A DNA stretch of 64,000 nucleotides from JANQRA01 sp035762545 (GTDB lineage Bacteria; Actinomycetota; Acidimicrobiia; Spongiisociales; ZC4RG35): the NCBI GenBank assembly GCA_035762545.1, contig DASTOM010000011.1:62001-126000 (forward strand). Direction: 5' to 3'. A program made the translations under genes and the position numbers. Below are positions 1-8,085 of the stretch, piece by piece. The first letter of the stretch is position 1; each line of letters starts with the position of its first letter. Under the pieces are notes generated by a model that had not been told where the DNA came from, ran no database searches, and saw only the letters and a program-made list of their open reading frames with translations.

Positions 1-85
1 CCTTTGCCCGGTGATAGGTGATGTCGGTGAAGTCGAAGCTGGGGACCTCGTCCCACGCCGAAGGGTCGAATATCTGAGAAACCAC
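1..85 (-). CDS. menB: 1,4-dihydroxy-2-naphthoyl-CoA synthase, N-terminal fragment
   Basis: Only the first 28 codons lie in the window; the gene runs off the left edge. A GTG start at 85 gives a peptide containing FDPSAWDEVPSF followed by TDITYHRAK, which is the characteristic N-terminus of actinobacterial MenB. MenB is the crotonase-fold enzyme that closes the second naphthoquinone ring in menaquinone synthesis. The divergent neighbour 31 bp away is MenE, which makes the MenB substrate, and that supports the call. No clear Shine-Dalgarno precedes the GTG. The assignment rests on a short fragment plus context. Confidence 0.75.
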   Translation of the reverse strand, partial: MVSQIFDPSAWDEVPSFDFTDITYHRAK

Positions 86-116
86 GAACCGAGAGGATAA
101 GGGCCAGAATCGGACT

Positions 117-1307
117 GTGATCGAATGGTTCCGTCGCGCTGACCCCAACCGACCGTTCCTCATCTGGGAGGGTCGGACTTGGTCGTACCGGGACGCAAGG
201 GCCGAGGTCGAGAGGAGAATGGCGACTGCTCCCCTTCTGAGCATGCCAACGCTCACACCTGCGTCTGTTTTCGACGTGCTCGCCGGGGTCGCCAGCGGCG
301 GAGTGACCGTGGTCGGCCCCGACCCCGAGACGACCGCCCCGTATCAGGCCGACCTGGTCGTCTTCACCTCCGGGACGTCAGGACCACCCAAGGGGGTCCG
401 TCTGACACGATCCAACCTCGAGGCTGCTGCCCGGGCCTCGGTGGAGCATCTCGGACACGGCCCCGGAGACGTGTGGCTCCTCGCCATGCCACTCCACCAC
501 GTCGGAGGGCTCTCCATCGTCATTCGTCAGGCCTATTCGGGTGGAGCGGTTCTTCTCCAGCCCGGGTTCGAAGCCGAGCGATTCGCCGCGGCCATGCGTG
601 GCGGGGCGACGATGGTCTCGGTCGTACCCACGATGCTGCGTCGACTCCTGGGTATGGGGCCATTCCACGGTCTCCGTGCGGTGTTGGTCGGGGGCGGCCC
701 CATTCCAGATGGTCTACTCGAAGACGCCGCTGCGATCGGGCTCCCCGTTCTCCCCACGTACGGGATGACGGAGACCTTCGGTCAGGTTGCGACACTTCGC
801 CCCGGGTCTCCCTTGGAGCGAGAGGCGCATCCTCTACCCGGGATCGAGCTGCGAATCGAAGGTGACGGACGCATCGCGGTGCGTGGCGACCAGGTCTCAC
901 CCGGATACGTCGGCGAGCCCGACCGCACCGATCCGTGGTTCGTCACCAGCGACCTCGGAGCGATCGAAGCCGATGGGGCATTGCGGGTGATCGGCCGCGC
1001 CGATGCCGTCATCGTGACCGGCGGTGAGAACGTGAACCCCGAGCAGGTCGAGGCGGTGCTGCGCGAGCACGAGGGGGTCGTCGACGCCTGCGTGGTGGGT
1101 GTTGACGACGACGAGTGGGGTCAGGTCGTAGTCGGCGTGTTCGAGGGGGGCGCCGAGGCGGCCAACGTGCTCAGGTGGGCAGCCGAGCGGATGCCGGCGC
1201 ACATGGTGCCGAAACGTCTCGAGCGCATGGAGCGGATCCCCCGAGGCGCGATCGGCAAGGCTGACCGCCAGGCAGTCGCCCGCTCAGTTCTCAGCGAGGG
1301 CGACTGA
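117..1307 (+). CDS. menE: o-succinylbenzoate-CoA ligase
   Basis: This 396-aa member of the ANL adenylate-forming family probably activates o-succinylbenzoate to its CoA thioester for menaquinone synthesis in the cytoplasm. Visible motifs are the AMP-binding loop FTSGTSGPPKG (residues 83-93), YGMTE at 215-219, the hinge region GRADAVIVTGGENV, and the C-terminal IPRGAIGKADR with the catalytic lysine. The length fits actinobacterial MenE, which is shorter than most acyl-CoA ligases. The start is GTG at 117. The divergent partner menB begins 31 bp away, so both genes probably share a control region. The 3' end overlaps the convergent MFS gene by 24 bp. Another short acyl-CoA ligase is possible but less likely beside menB. 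Confidence 0.85.
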   Translation: MIEWFRRADPNRPFLIWEGRTWSYRDARAEVERRMATAPLLSMPTLTPASVFDVLAGVASGGVTVVGPDPETTAPYQADLVVFTSGTSGPPKGVRLTRSNLEAAARASVEHLGHGPGDVWLLAMPLHHVGGLSIVIRQAYSGGAVLLQPGFEAERFAAAMRGGATMVSVVPTMLRRLLGMGPFHGLRAVLVGGGPIPDGLLEDAAAIGLPVLPTYGMTETFGQVATLRPGSPLEREAHPLPGIELRIEGDGRIAVRGDQVSPGYVGEPDRTDPWFVTSDLGAIEADGALRVIGRADAVIVTGGENVNPEQVEAVLREHEGVVDACVVGVDDDEWGQVVVGVFEGGAEAANVLRWAAERMPAHMVPKRLERMERIPRGAIGKADRQAVARSVLSEGD

Positions 1308-2771
1308 AAGGGCTCTTCGGTCCTTTTGCTCCCGACGCATCCCCCATGCACCGACGACGAGTGACGCCAGCAGCACGACAGCGGCGACGAGGAACGTGGT
1401 GTGGAGGCCTGCGACCTGCGCCGCCGGGGACGCCGCCGAAGCGCCTTCCGGCGGAAGGTTCCCGCCGGCCGCGGCGGCAACGCTCGTCGCCCAGAGCGAG
1501 CCGAACACGGCTATTCCCGTGATCTGACCCAGGAGCCGAGTGATCGTCAGAAGACCACCTCCAACTCCCATGTACTCAGGGGGCACCGACCCCATGATCG
1601 CGCTGTTGTTCGGTGCGTTGAACAGGCCGAACCCGATTCCCAGGGGCACGGCCAGCAGCAGGTAGTGGAGGACCCCGGTCGTGGTGTCGAGGGTCGTGAA
1701 GCCGGCGTACACCGCGGTGATGATCACCAAGCCGATGAGTGTGAGCCTTCGAACGCCGAATCGATCCGAGAGCGTTCCTGAGATCGGGGAAATCACTCCC
1801 ATGAGGAGGGGAGCGACCCCGAGCATCAGACCGACCTGTCCGACCTCGAAGCCGAGGACGCCCTCCAGGTAGAACGGGAGCAGGAAGAAGGTCGCCGAGA
1901 CGCAACTGAAGAGGAGGAACCCGGTGGCGACACTCACTGAGAGCATCGGGTTTCTGAACAGGCGGAGTTCAAGCATTGGCGAGTCCACCCTCAGTTCGAC
2001 GATCACGAAGCCGATGGCGGCGATGGCGGAGACCACGAAGCCGAGGATCACAGGTGTGGATGAGAAGCCGAGGTCCTGACCGAGCGTCAGCGCGAGCGAC
2101 AGGCTGAACAAGGCGACGCTCATCAGGATCGCACCACCGATGTCGAACTTCTGGCCCTGCGACGGCCGGGTGTTTGGCACGTGCCGGATCGCCATGTAGG
2201 CGGCGACGATGCCGACGGGGATGTTCACGAAGAAGATCGCACGCCAGTCGAATGCGGAGATGAGGACTCCACCTATCACCGGCCCGCTAACGATGCCCAG
2301 AGAGACGGTCGTTCCGATCCAGCCCAACGCCTTACCCCGCTCGGTGGGCGGGAACGCCTCGACGAGAATCGCGGCCCCGAGAGCGAGTATGAGCACTGAT
2401 CCGATCGCTTGCAGCACCCGGAAGCCGATGAGCCAGCTGACATCGGGTGCGAGGCCGCACAGCGCCGATCCGATGGCGAAGACGACGATCCCGGTGACGA
2501 ACAGGCGTTTCTTGCCCAGGACGTCGCCGAGGCGTCCCATGCTCATCGTCAAGGTGGCGATCGTGAGCAGATAGGCCAGTGCCACCCACTGGATCACGTT
2601 GAAGGATGTGTTCAACTCGTCCACGAGGGTGGGGAAGGCCACGTTGACGATGGAGCCGTCGATCGTCGCCAGGAGCGTGCTGGCTGCGATCGCGAGCAAT
2701 ACGAGCCAGCGTTCCCTCTTGTCGAGGTGGACTTGAGGCGCTGCGGTTTGACTGCTCAACTCAGATGCCAA
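1284..2771 (-). CDS. MFS drug exporter, DHA2 (EmrB/QacA) family
   Basis: A 495-aa integral membrane protein with the roughly 14 hydrophobic segments typical of DHA2 proton antiporters, which export lipophilic drugs or metabolites. The N-terminal helix carries the family signature ATIDGSIVNVAFPTL, and the first cytoplasmic loop carries GRLGDVLGKKRLF (MFS motif A). Motif C-like glycines follow in the SLGIVSGPVIGGVL segment. The start is TTG at 2771. The gene ends inside the 3' end of menE. There is no adjacent regulator and the substrate cannot be inferred. It sits 32 bp downstream of the O-methyltransferase on the same strand and may be co-transcribed with it. Confidence 0.85.
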   Translation of the reverse strand: MASELSSQTAAPQVHLDKRERWLVLLAIAASTLLATIDGSIVNVAFPTLVDELNTSFNVIQWVALAYLLTIATLTMSMGRLGDVLGKKRLFVTGIVVFAIGSALCGLAPDVSWLIGFRVLQAIGSVLILALGAAILVEAFPPTERGKALGWIGTTVSLGIVSGPVIGGVLISAFDWRAIFFVNIPVGIVAAYMAIRHVPNTRPSQGQKFDIGGAILMSVALFSLSLALTLGQDLGFSSTPVILGFVVSAIAAIGFVIVELRVDSPMLELRLFRNPMLSVSVATGFLLFSCVSATFFLLPFYLEGVLGFEVGQVGLMLGVAPLLMGVISPISGTLSDRFGVRRLTLIGLVIITAVYAGFTTLDTTTGVLHYLLLAVPLGIGFGLFNAPNNSAIMGSVPPEYMGVGGGLLTITRLLGQITGIAVFGSLWATSVAAAAGGNLPPEGASAASPAAQVAGLHTTFLVAAVVLLASLVVGAWGMRREQKDRRALSVALAEN

Positions 2772-2803
2772 CTGTCCCGTCCGAACACCTATTCCAGAGC
2801 CGG

Positions 2804-3451
2804 TCAGCCACAGCGCCGGGCGATCAGGACCCCTTCACGCATCGGGGTGGCGACTGCCTCGAAGTCCGGGTCGGCAGCGATGAGACGGTTGAACTGGTCC
2901 GTGCCGTAGCCCTGGTCGATCCAACCCGAGCCCGACCCGTAGACGTTGTCGGCGACGAGCATGCCGCCGCGCTTGACCATCGGTCGGATCAACTCGAAGT
3001 AGGCGACGTACTCGGACTTGACCGCATCGATGAAGACGAAGTCGAGGCTCTCGTTGCCGAACTCTGCCGCGATCCCGGGAAGCAGCTCGAGGGCGGCGCC
3101 ACGTCTGATCTCCACCTTGTCGGCGACGCCCGCCGTCTCGAACTCGGCTTGGGCGAAGTCGGCGTGCTCGTCTTTGTACTCGATGGTGATGAGGCGGCCA
3201 TCGTCGGCGAGACCCCGGGCGATCCAGATACCCGAGTAGCCGGCAAGGGTTCCCAGCTCCAGGGCCAGCTTGCCCGGAGTCATCGAAACCAGGATCTTGA
3301 GGAGTCTCCCCACGTCCGAGGACACCGCGATCGGCGGCAGGCCGGCCGCGACCGCTCGATCCATCAAGCCGGCGAGATGCTCGTCGTACCGACCGAACAC
3401 GTCGTCGGCGTAGTCGCCGATGTAGCTCCAGCGTTCCGGGGTCATAGGCAT
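2804..3451 (-). CDS. class I SAM-dependent O-methyltransferase (COMT-like)
   Basis: A 215-aa protein of the Methyltransf_3 group, which methylates hydroxyls on catechols or CoA-linked phenolics using a divalent metal. The SAM-binding motif ELGTLAGYSG lies at residues 65-74, the metal and substrate acid region FIDAVKSEY at 140-148, and a second metal pair DN at 168-169. The length matches the family at about 215-220 aa. The ATG at 3451 begins MPMTPERW. It lies 14 bp after the arfB gene on the same strand. The physiological substrate is unknown. Confidence 0.85.
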   Translation of the reverse strand: MPMTPERWSYIGDYADDVFGRYDEHLAGLMDRAVAAGLPPIAVSSDVGRLLKILVSMTPGKLALELGTLAGYSGIWIARGLADDGRLITIEYKDEHADFAQAEFETAGVADKVEIRRGAALELLPGIAAEFGNESLDFVFIDAVKSEYVAYFELIRPMVKRGGMLVADNVYGSGSGWIDQGYGTDQFNRLIAADPDFEAVATPMREGVLIARRCG

Positions 3452-3465
3452 CGCGAGAGCGTAGA

Positions 3466-3870
3466 TCAGTCCTCTTGTGGCGGTGTCTGACGGAGGCGCT
3501 TGGTCTCACCTCGCGTCCTCTTCTTCTCCACACGCTTCTTCTTCGAAGCCTTGGTCGGTTTCGTGGAGCGGCGTGGTCGCTTTTCGCGCAACGCCTCTTC
3601 GATCTTCTCTTTGAGCTGTTGGCGCGCCATTGCCCGGTTGCGGAACTGCGACCGGGATTGTGCTGACACCACTTCGATTCGTGGCCCGATGCGGTCGACG
3701 AGTCGCTTCTTGACCTCTGCCGGCAGTGACGACGTCTCGACATGAAAACGGAGTCGAACCGCTGTTTCGTTGCGGTTGGCGTGCTGTCCGCCGGGCCCTC
3801 CGCTGGTGTCGAAGGTCTCCTCGAGCTCGGCGGCCGGGATGATGTGACCGGCCACTTCGAACTCGTCCAT
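3466..3870 (-). CDS. arfB: ArfB-type peptidyl-tRNA hydrolase, stalled-ribosome rescue
   Basis: A 134-aa class I release-factor-domain protein without a stop-codon recognition domain. The catalytic GGQ is in TSGGPGGQHANRN (GGPGGQ at 24-29). The lysine/arginine-rich tail after about residue 96 is the part that, in this family, enters the empty mRNA channel of stalled ribosomes. The role is hydrolysis of peptidyl-tRNA on non-stop complexes. The start is ATG at 3870. A pair of inverted 45-bp repeats lies directly upstream of the start, between this gene and inositol-phosphate synthase. Confidence 0.85.
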   Translation of the reverse strand: MDEFEVAGHIIPAAELEETFDTSGGPGGQHANRNETAVRLRFHVETSSLPAEVKKRLVDRIGPRIEVVSAQSRSQFRNRAMARQQLKEKIEEALREKRPRRSTKPTKASKKKRVEKKRTRGETKRLRQTPPQED

Positions 3871-3894
3871 GGCGTCAGGGTAGGTGTATACCTC

Positions 3895-3939
3895 GAACCC
3901 GGGGTACCTCAGCCCGGATATGGGTCGAATCCGCTCATC
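3895..3939 (+). repeat. 45-bp dispersed two-palindrome repeat, copy A
   Basis: First copy of an element found several times in this window. It opens with GAACCCGGGG, has a CCC/GGG mini-hairpin core (GCCC, six bases, GGGT) and ends with GAATCCGCTCATC. The core is in the flipped form, CCCGGATATGGG rather than CCCATATCCGGG. It pairs with copy B as an inverted repeat around a 30-bp spacer, downstream of inositol-phosphate synthase. Confidence 0.85.
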
Positions 3940-3969
3940 TTCGACGGAGGCTCCAGGAGATTGGCTGTA

Positions 3970-4014
3970 CTTGAGCGGATCTGTCCCGGATATGGGCTGT
4001 GCAACCCCGGGTTG
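3970..4014 (-). repeat. 45-bp dispersed repeat, copy B (inverted partner of A)
   Basis: Read on the minus strand it aligns with copy A without gaps: AACCCGGGGTT, then AGCCCATATCCGGG, then GATCCGCTCA. Together A and B could fold into a long hairpin in a transcript running out of the inositol-phosphate synthase gene, whose stop codon lies 10 bp away. Confidence 0.85.
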
Positions 4015-4023
4015 CGCAAAGCA

Positions 4024-5346
4024 TCAGCCTTCGTCGTAGTACTCGGTGCCGAGGTGGGTGATGAGGTCTTCGCCCATCATGTGGCGGAGATTGTTCTTCA
4101 GCTTGGTGAGCTGGATGAACAGGTCGTTCTCGGGGTAGATCCCCTCGGCGTGCTGGGGGCTCTTGAAGTAGAAGCTCAACCACTCCTGGATGCCTGTCTT
4201 ACCGGTCCGCGCCGCCAGGTCCATGAACAGGGCGAGGTCGAGGACGATCGGGGCGGCCAGGATCGAGTCCTTGCAGAGGAAGTCGACCTTGATCTGCATC
4301 GGGTACCCGAGCCATCCGAAGATGTCGATGTGGTCCCAACCCTCTTTGTCGTCGCCCTTCGGCGGGTAGTAGTTGATCCGCACCTTGTGATAGATGTCGC
4401 CGTACAGGTCGGGATAGACGTCGGGCTGGAGGATGTGCTCGAGGACGCCCAGCTTCGACACTTCCTTGGAGCGGAAGCTGTCCGGATCGTCGAGGACCTC
4501 ACCGTCCCTGTTGCCCAGGATGTTCGTCGAGAACCAGCCGTTGATCCCCAGCATCCTGGCCTTCAGACCGGGGGCGATCATGGTCTTCATGAGTGTCTGG
4601 CCGGTCTTGAAGTCCTTGCCGGCGATCGGCACGCCCTCTCGAGTCGACAACTCGATCATGGCGGGGATGTCGACGGTGAGGTTGGGCGCTCCGTTGGCGA
4701 AGGGAACTCCCATCTTGAGACAGGCATAGGCGTAGATCTGGGAAGGGGTGATGTGCTCGTCGTTGTTCCGTAGGCCTTTCTCGAAGGTGTCTAGATCCAG
4801 ATGCACCTCCGAGGGCTCTTCGTAGCCCTCGGTCGACCCGCACCAAACGGCGACGAGACGGTCGACCTGTTTCTCGGCACGAAAACGGTCGATGTCCTCC
4901 ATCAGGGCTTCGGCATGGTCCATGTGACCGGCCTCGGGCTTCACGTGGTCGACCTCTTCCAGGTTCTTGACCCAACGATGGGAGAACACGGCGGACATCG
5001 GTTTGATCGCCCGCAGTTCTTCGCCGATCCCCTCGATCTCCCTGGCGTCGAGGACGCCTGCCTTCATCGCCGCGGCGTAGGCGTCGTCGGAATAGGGGTC
5101 CCAGCCGCCGAACTCGAGATCGTCCAAGCTGGCCAGGGGAACGAAGTCCTTGATCAGGGGATTGCGGCCGCCGTCCCTCTTGCCGAGCCGGATGTGAGAA
5201 AGCTGGGTCAGTGATCCGGTGGGGAGGGCGTAGCCCTTCCTGGCGGCGAGCACGCCGGCTGCGAAGGTGGTGGCAACTGCTCCCATGCCCGGGGTGAGAA
5301 CGCCGAGCTTCCCCTCGGCTGGGGCGATATTCATTGGTGTGGTCAT
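4024..5346 (-). CDS. ino1: inositol-3-phosphate synthase
   Basis: A 440-aa protein predicted to convert glucose 6-phosphate to 1L-myo-inositol 1-phosphate with NAD, the committed step to inositol lipids and inositol thiols. The N-terminal dinucleotide-binding segment is GKLGVLTPGMGAV (13-25). Conserved family blocks follow, including GKDFKTGQTLMKT, GINGWFSTNILGNRDG and VRINYYPPKGD. It is longer than the roughly 360-aa mycobacterial enzyme and resembles the longer bacterial type. I chose ATG at 5346 because GGAGGATC lies directly upstream; the open frame further upstream is antisense to the next gene. It is followed by an inverted repeat pair. Confidence 0.88.
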   Translation of the reverse strand: MTTPMNIAPAEGKLGVLTPGMGAVATTFAAGVLAARKGYALPTGSLTQLSHIRLGKRDGGRNPLIKDFVPLASLDDLEFGGWDPYSDDAYAAAMKAGVLDAREIEGIGEELRAIKPMSAVFSHRWVKNLEEVDHVKPEAGHMDHAEALMEDIDRFRAEKQVDRLVAVWCGSTEGYEEPSEVHLDLDTFEKGLRNNDEHITPSQIYAYACLKMGVPFANGAPNLTVDIPAMIELSTREGVPIAGKDFKTGQTLMKTMIAPGLKARMLGINGWFSTNILGNRDGEVLDDPDSFRSKEVSKLGVLEHILQPDVYPDLYGDIYHKVRINYYPPKGDDKEGWDHIDIFGWLGYPMQIKVDFLCKDSILAAPIVLDLALFMDLAARTGKTGIQEWLSFYFKSPQHAEGIYPENDLFIQLTKLKNNLRHMMGEDLITHLGTEYYDEG

Positions 5347-5418
5347 GATCCTCCGGCGACGAACGATACCGGTGGTGGCAGGACTGAACTCAATCTGCAA
5401 CGGCCTAGTGTCGGTCAC

Positions 5419-5880
5419 GTGTTGGACACTCCACCCGACGGGGTCGGCCCCAGTGTCGATGTGGCACTGCTCGCTGATTCGGTTCAGGCCGTTCGGGGAA
5501 AGCTCTTCGTCCTCGGCGGCGGCTGGGACACGTTGTGGGTCAGCAGCTTTCCGGCGCGACATCCATCGCTCGCCATCGGATTGCGACTCCGGGTCCCGGT
5601 CTCGTGGAAGTCGAGCTCGCTCAAGCTCTCGGTCGAACTCCAGGACGCCGATGGGAAGCCGATTCTGCCCCGCCCACTGGGCCACGTGATCAAACTTCCC
5701 GACGAGCCACCACTGGCCGCGAACACCACCGACTTCGGTCTCATCCGGTCTTTCACCTTCAACAACCTCCGTTTCGAGCACGATGGCCCCTACTCGTTCG
5801 TCATCTCAGTCGACGACGAGCCGGTGTCACGGATCAGGTTCACGGTGAGAGCCCGGCCGCAACCTCCTCGGGCCGTCTGA
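5419..5880 (+). CDS. DUF6941-like protein of unknown function
   Basis: A 153-aa protein starting GTG at 5419, divergent from inositol-phosphate synthase with 72 bp between. The sequence pattern VALLADSVQ, then GKLFVLGGGWDTLWV, then a beta-rich region with IGLRLRVPVSW and VELQDADGKPI, resembles the uncharacterised family I know as DUF6941. Members look like small beta-sandwich proteins. There is no signal peptide, catalytic motif or membrane segment. No biochemical role is known to me. Confidence 0.6.
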   Translation: MLDTPPDGVGPSVDVALLADSVQAVRGKLFVLGGGWDTLWVSSFPARHPSLAIGLRLRVPVSWKSSSLKLSVELQDADGKPILPRPLGHVIKLPDEPPLAANTTDFGLIRSFTFNNLRFEHDGPYSFVISVDDEPVSRIRFTVRARPQPPRAV

Positions 5881-6000
5881 CAAGCAACTCCCGCAATCGG
5901 TGGTTTGCATACCGCGAGCACTTCCGTAGCCTTCCCGGAACTCGCCATCTGGGGCGACTGCCAGGTCCGCCCCAATCCCCGATATGACAGAGGAGTTTCC

Positions 6001-6636
6001 TTGTATTCCCGAGTCCATGCCCGCGTGTTTGCGTTCGTCCTCGCCGTTCTCGTCGCGGCGGCAGTCCCACCTTCCTTGCCAGCCAGGGCCGAGACGTCCC
6101 CGCCCTTCGAGTTGGCGTTCCCCCAGGAGACGTCGAAGACAGAGTTCGGATCCACCTTCGGGGACTACCGGTCGGGAGGACGCCGTCACAAGGGAAACGA
6201 CCTGCTGGCTCCACGTATGACCGAGATCTACGCCGTTGCCGACGGGATCGTCATCCACATAGGCACCAGCAGACTGTCCGGTCGCAACATTCGCATCGAG
6301 CACGTGGACGGGTGGACCAGTCACTACGTCCACCTCAACAACGACAACCCGGGCACCGACGACGGTGACGCTCCTTGGACCCTCACCATCGCCCCGGGCG
6401 TTGGAGTCGGCATCGAAGTCGAAAAGGGCCAGTTGATCGGATGGGTTGGCGACTCAGGGAACGCCGAGTCCACCACACCGCACACCCACTTCGAACTGCG
6501 AAAGGACGATCGGGCGATCAACCCGCACGACATACTCCTGGAGGCTTACGAACGGGACCGTGATCACGAGGAGAGACTTGTGACGATGGTTGCCGATGCC
6601 GCGAGGGCGCGTCTGGGCGACATCCAGGTCGAGTAG
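6001..6636 (+). CDS. secreted M23-family peptidase (LytM-like)
   Basis: A 211-aa protein with a Sec signal peptide (hydrophobic core at about 9-23, cleavage likely after PARA near residue 30), followed by a single M23/LytM zinc peptidase domain. The ligands typical of active members are visible: H63 and D67 in RRHKGNDLLAP, and H161/H163 in HTHFEL. The expected role is cleavage of peptidoglycan cross-bridges, or activation of another hydrolase, outside the membrane. TTG at 6001 is chosen because AGAGGAG lies about 6 bp upstream and the signal peptide starts there. It converges on the next gene with no gap. Confidence 0.82.
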   Translation: MYSRVHARVFAFVLAVLVAAAVPPSLPARAETSPPFELAFPQETSKTEFGSTFGDYRSGGRRHKGNDLLAPRMTEIYAVADGIVIHIGTSRLSGRNIRIEHVDGWTSHYVHLNNDNPGTDDGDAPWTLTIAPGVGVGIEVEKGQLIGWVGDSGNAESTTPHTHFELRKDDRAINPHDILLEAYERDRDHEERLVTMVADAARARLGDIQVE

Positions 6637-7080
6637 CTAACCGAGGATGGCGGCCTCGTCGAGCGAGTAGACCTTCTCGGCGAGGTCCGGATCACCCGGA
6701 TCCACCTGCGCGACCTCGGAGGCACCCACCTCGGGCTGTGGTCGAGACGTGACCCAGATCACTCGCCGGACCTTCGAGTTGGTCACCGCATTTGCCCAAC
6801 TGCGCAGTACCTGATCGGCGTTGTCGGCGAATGAGCGGAGCCGGTCGTCGTCGGCGGCTCTCCCGATCAGAACGGCGGAGAAGCAGCGGGTCGATGCGGC
6901 TTCGACATGGCTCTCGTCCGACACGTCCCCAATGGCCACCTTGAAGCCGCGTTTCTTCAGTTCGAGCCCCGTCGATTCGTCGGTCACGAAGACCCGCACC
7001 TCGCGGTCGGGGGAGTAGAGCCGATCGATGATCACCGCACCTTCGGGTGTGTCAGCTCCCACGACTATGACTGGCATCAT
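6637..7080 (-). CDS. small NAD(P)-binding Rossmann-like protein
   Basis: A 147-aa protein beginning MMPVIVVGADTPEG, a glycine-rich beta-alpha-beta start like that of atypical short-chain reductases (NmrA-like). The segments GFKVAIGDVSDESHVEAA and KVRRVIWVTSR are as expected for the third and fifth strands of that fold. It lacks the C-terminal half of a full SDR enzyme, so it may bind a nucleotide without catalysis. The stop abuts the convergent M23 gene directly. Function is not recognised. Confidence 0.6.
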   Translation of the reverse strand: MMPVIVVGADTPEGAVIIDRLYSPDREVRVFVTDESTGLELKKRGFKVAIGDVSDESHVEAASTRCFSAVLIGRAADDDRLRSFADNADQVLRSWANAVTNSKVRRVIWVTSRPQPEVGASEVAQVDPGDPDLAEKVYSLDEAAILG

Positions 7081-7119
7081 TGGAACTTACTTCAGGGCGA
7101 GAACGGAGAGACCAGAGAC

Positions 7120-7956
7120 GTGAGTTGGGAGACTGCGAGGGCGTGGCATCTCATGCGCAACCTCGTCTACTACCTGTTGGAGGATTTCGTTCCCCCCCAG
7201 ATGGCCCACGGGACCGACGCCATCGACTTCTCGGCCGGGCTCGGGGACCTCTCGAGGTATCTCCTCGATTCGGGTGCGCGTTCGGTGGTGGCGACTCTGC
7301 CTGAGACCGAGGTGCCCGCATCTGACGACATCGATTGGCGGGGTGGAATCGCTGCTGGTCAATTGGGAGATGCGTTCGCCCCGGCTGCGTTCGACCTGGC
7401 CACGGCTCGGATGGTGTTCCAGTTCCCGACCTGGGAGGGCGATGCCGCCGATCCGGACACCTTGTCTGAGGAGTTCGCCAGGATCCTCCGACCCGGGGGC
7501 CGGCTGGTGCTGGCGTTTCATGAGTTCATCCCATTCGAAGACGTCCCGGCTTCGGGCCCGCCACCGGAGGTCGACGCGATGCTCGCCGGGACCGATTCCG
7601 GCCGGGCCGCCCTGGTCAGGTATCTGGGTCTCCCACCACGCGAAGGCCCGTCGGGCGAGTCTGGCTTCGGGCTCAAAGTCCCGATGCTGGTAACGACACT
7701 GCAGAGTCGGGGGTTCGACATCGACACCGCCGACCATCCCGAGCCCTTCACCTTCCCCAATCTGACTGAGGGCATGGCGGAGGACGAGCTGGCGGAGTTG
7801 GGTAGGAGAGTCATGGCCGTGAAACGAGAGCATCTGTCCGCTCCGATCCCGCAATATGAGAGGCCGGGCGTGATCCGGAAGATGCTGGTCGAGCTGTCGG
7901 ATCTGCTCGATTTCGTCACCTGGCCGATAGTCCGGATCGTCGCCAGACGGCGTTGA
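7120..7956 (+). CDS. class I SAM-dependent methyltransferase-like protein
   Basis: A 278-aa protein with the layout of Methyltransf_11 enzymes: a first motif AIDFSAGLGDLSRYLLD, then FDLATARMVFQF and LRPGGRLVLAFHEF, which are the usual motif IV and post-IV positions. The N-terminal helix region contains WETARAWHLMRNLVYYLL. The start is taken as GTG at 7120, with GGAGAG about 10 bp upstream, 39 bp from the divergent Rossmann-like gene. The substrate is unknown. Located upstream of sufB but separated from it by 129 bp carrying a palindrome. Confidence 0.6.
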   Translation: MSWETARAWHLMRNLVYYLLEDFVPPQMAHGTDAIDFSAGLGDLSRYLLDSGARSVVATLPETEVPASDDIDWRGGIAAGQLGDAFAPAAFDLATARMVFQFPTWEGDAADPDTLSEEFARILRPGGRLVLAFHEFIPFEDVPASGPPPEVDAMLAGTDSGRAALVRYLGLPPREGPSGESGFGLKVPMLVTTLQSRGFDIDTADHPEPFTFPNLTEGMAEDELAELGRRVMAVKREHLSAPIPQYERPGVIRKMLVELSDLLDFVTWPIVRIVARRR

Positions 7957-7992
7957 CGTTCGAAGTTTGGCCGACCCGGCGGGTCCTCCTAC

Positions 7993-8019
7993 AATTTCCC
8001 TATACGGATAGTGGAAATT
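7993..8019. promoter_or_regulatory. imperfect palindrome upstream of sufB
   Basis: Outer arms AATTTCC and GGAAATT are exact 7-bp complements, and inner CTAT and ATAG are complementary with a one-base offset. The site is 66 bp before the sufB start in the only long gap of this region. It could be an operator for an Fe-S or redox regulator. The binding protein is inferred, not shown. Confidence 0.45.
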
Positions 8020-8085
8020 CAACGGTCCTTTGACTTGTTGATTTGGATGAAGCACCGACACGCACAGCTTTGAGGTGATTGCCAA

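Noticed and set aside
3742..4773. 343-aa plus-strand frame
   Set aside because: It is antisense to ArfB and inositol-phosphate synthase, has the Val/Leu/Asp/His-rich composition of a reverse-frame shadow, and crosses the repeat pair.
8030..8060. Sigma-70-like promoter for sufB with TTGACT at 8030
   Set aside because: No -10 hexamer lies at suitable spacing downstream, so I did not annotate it.
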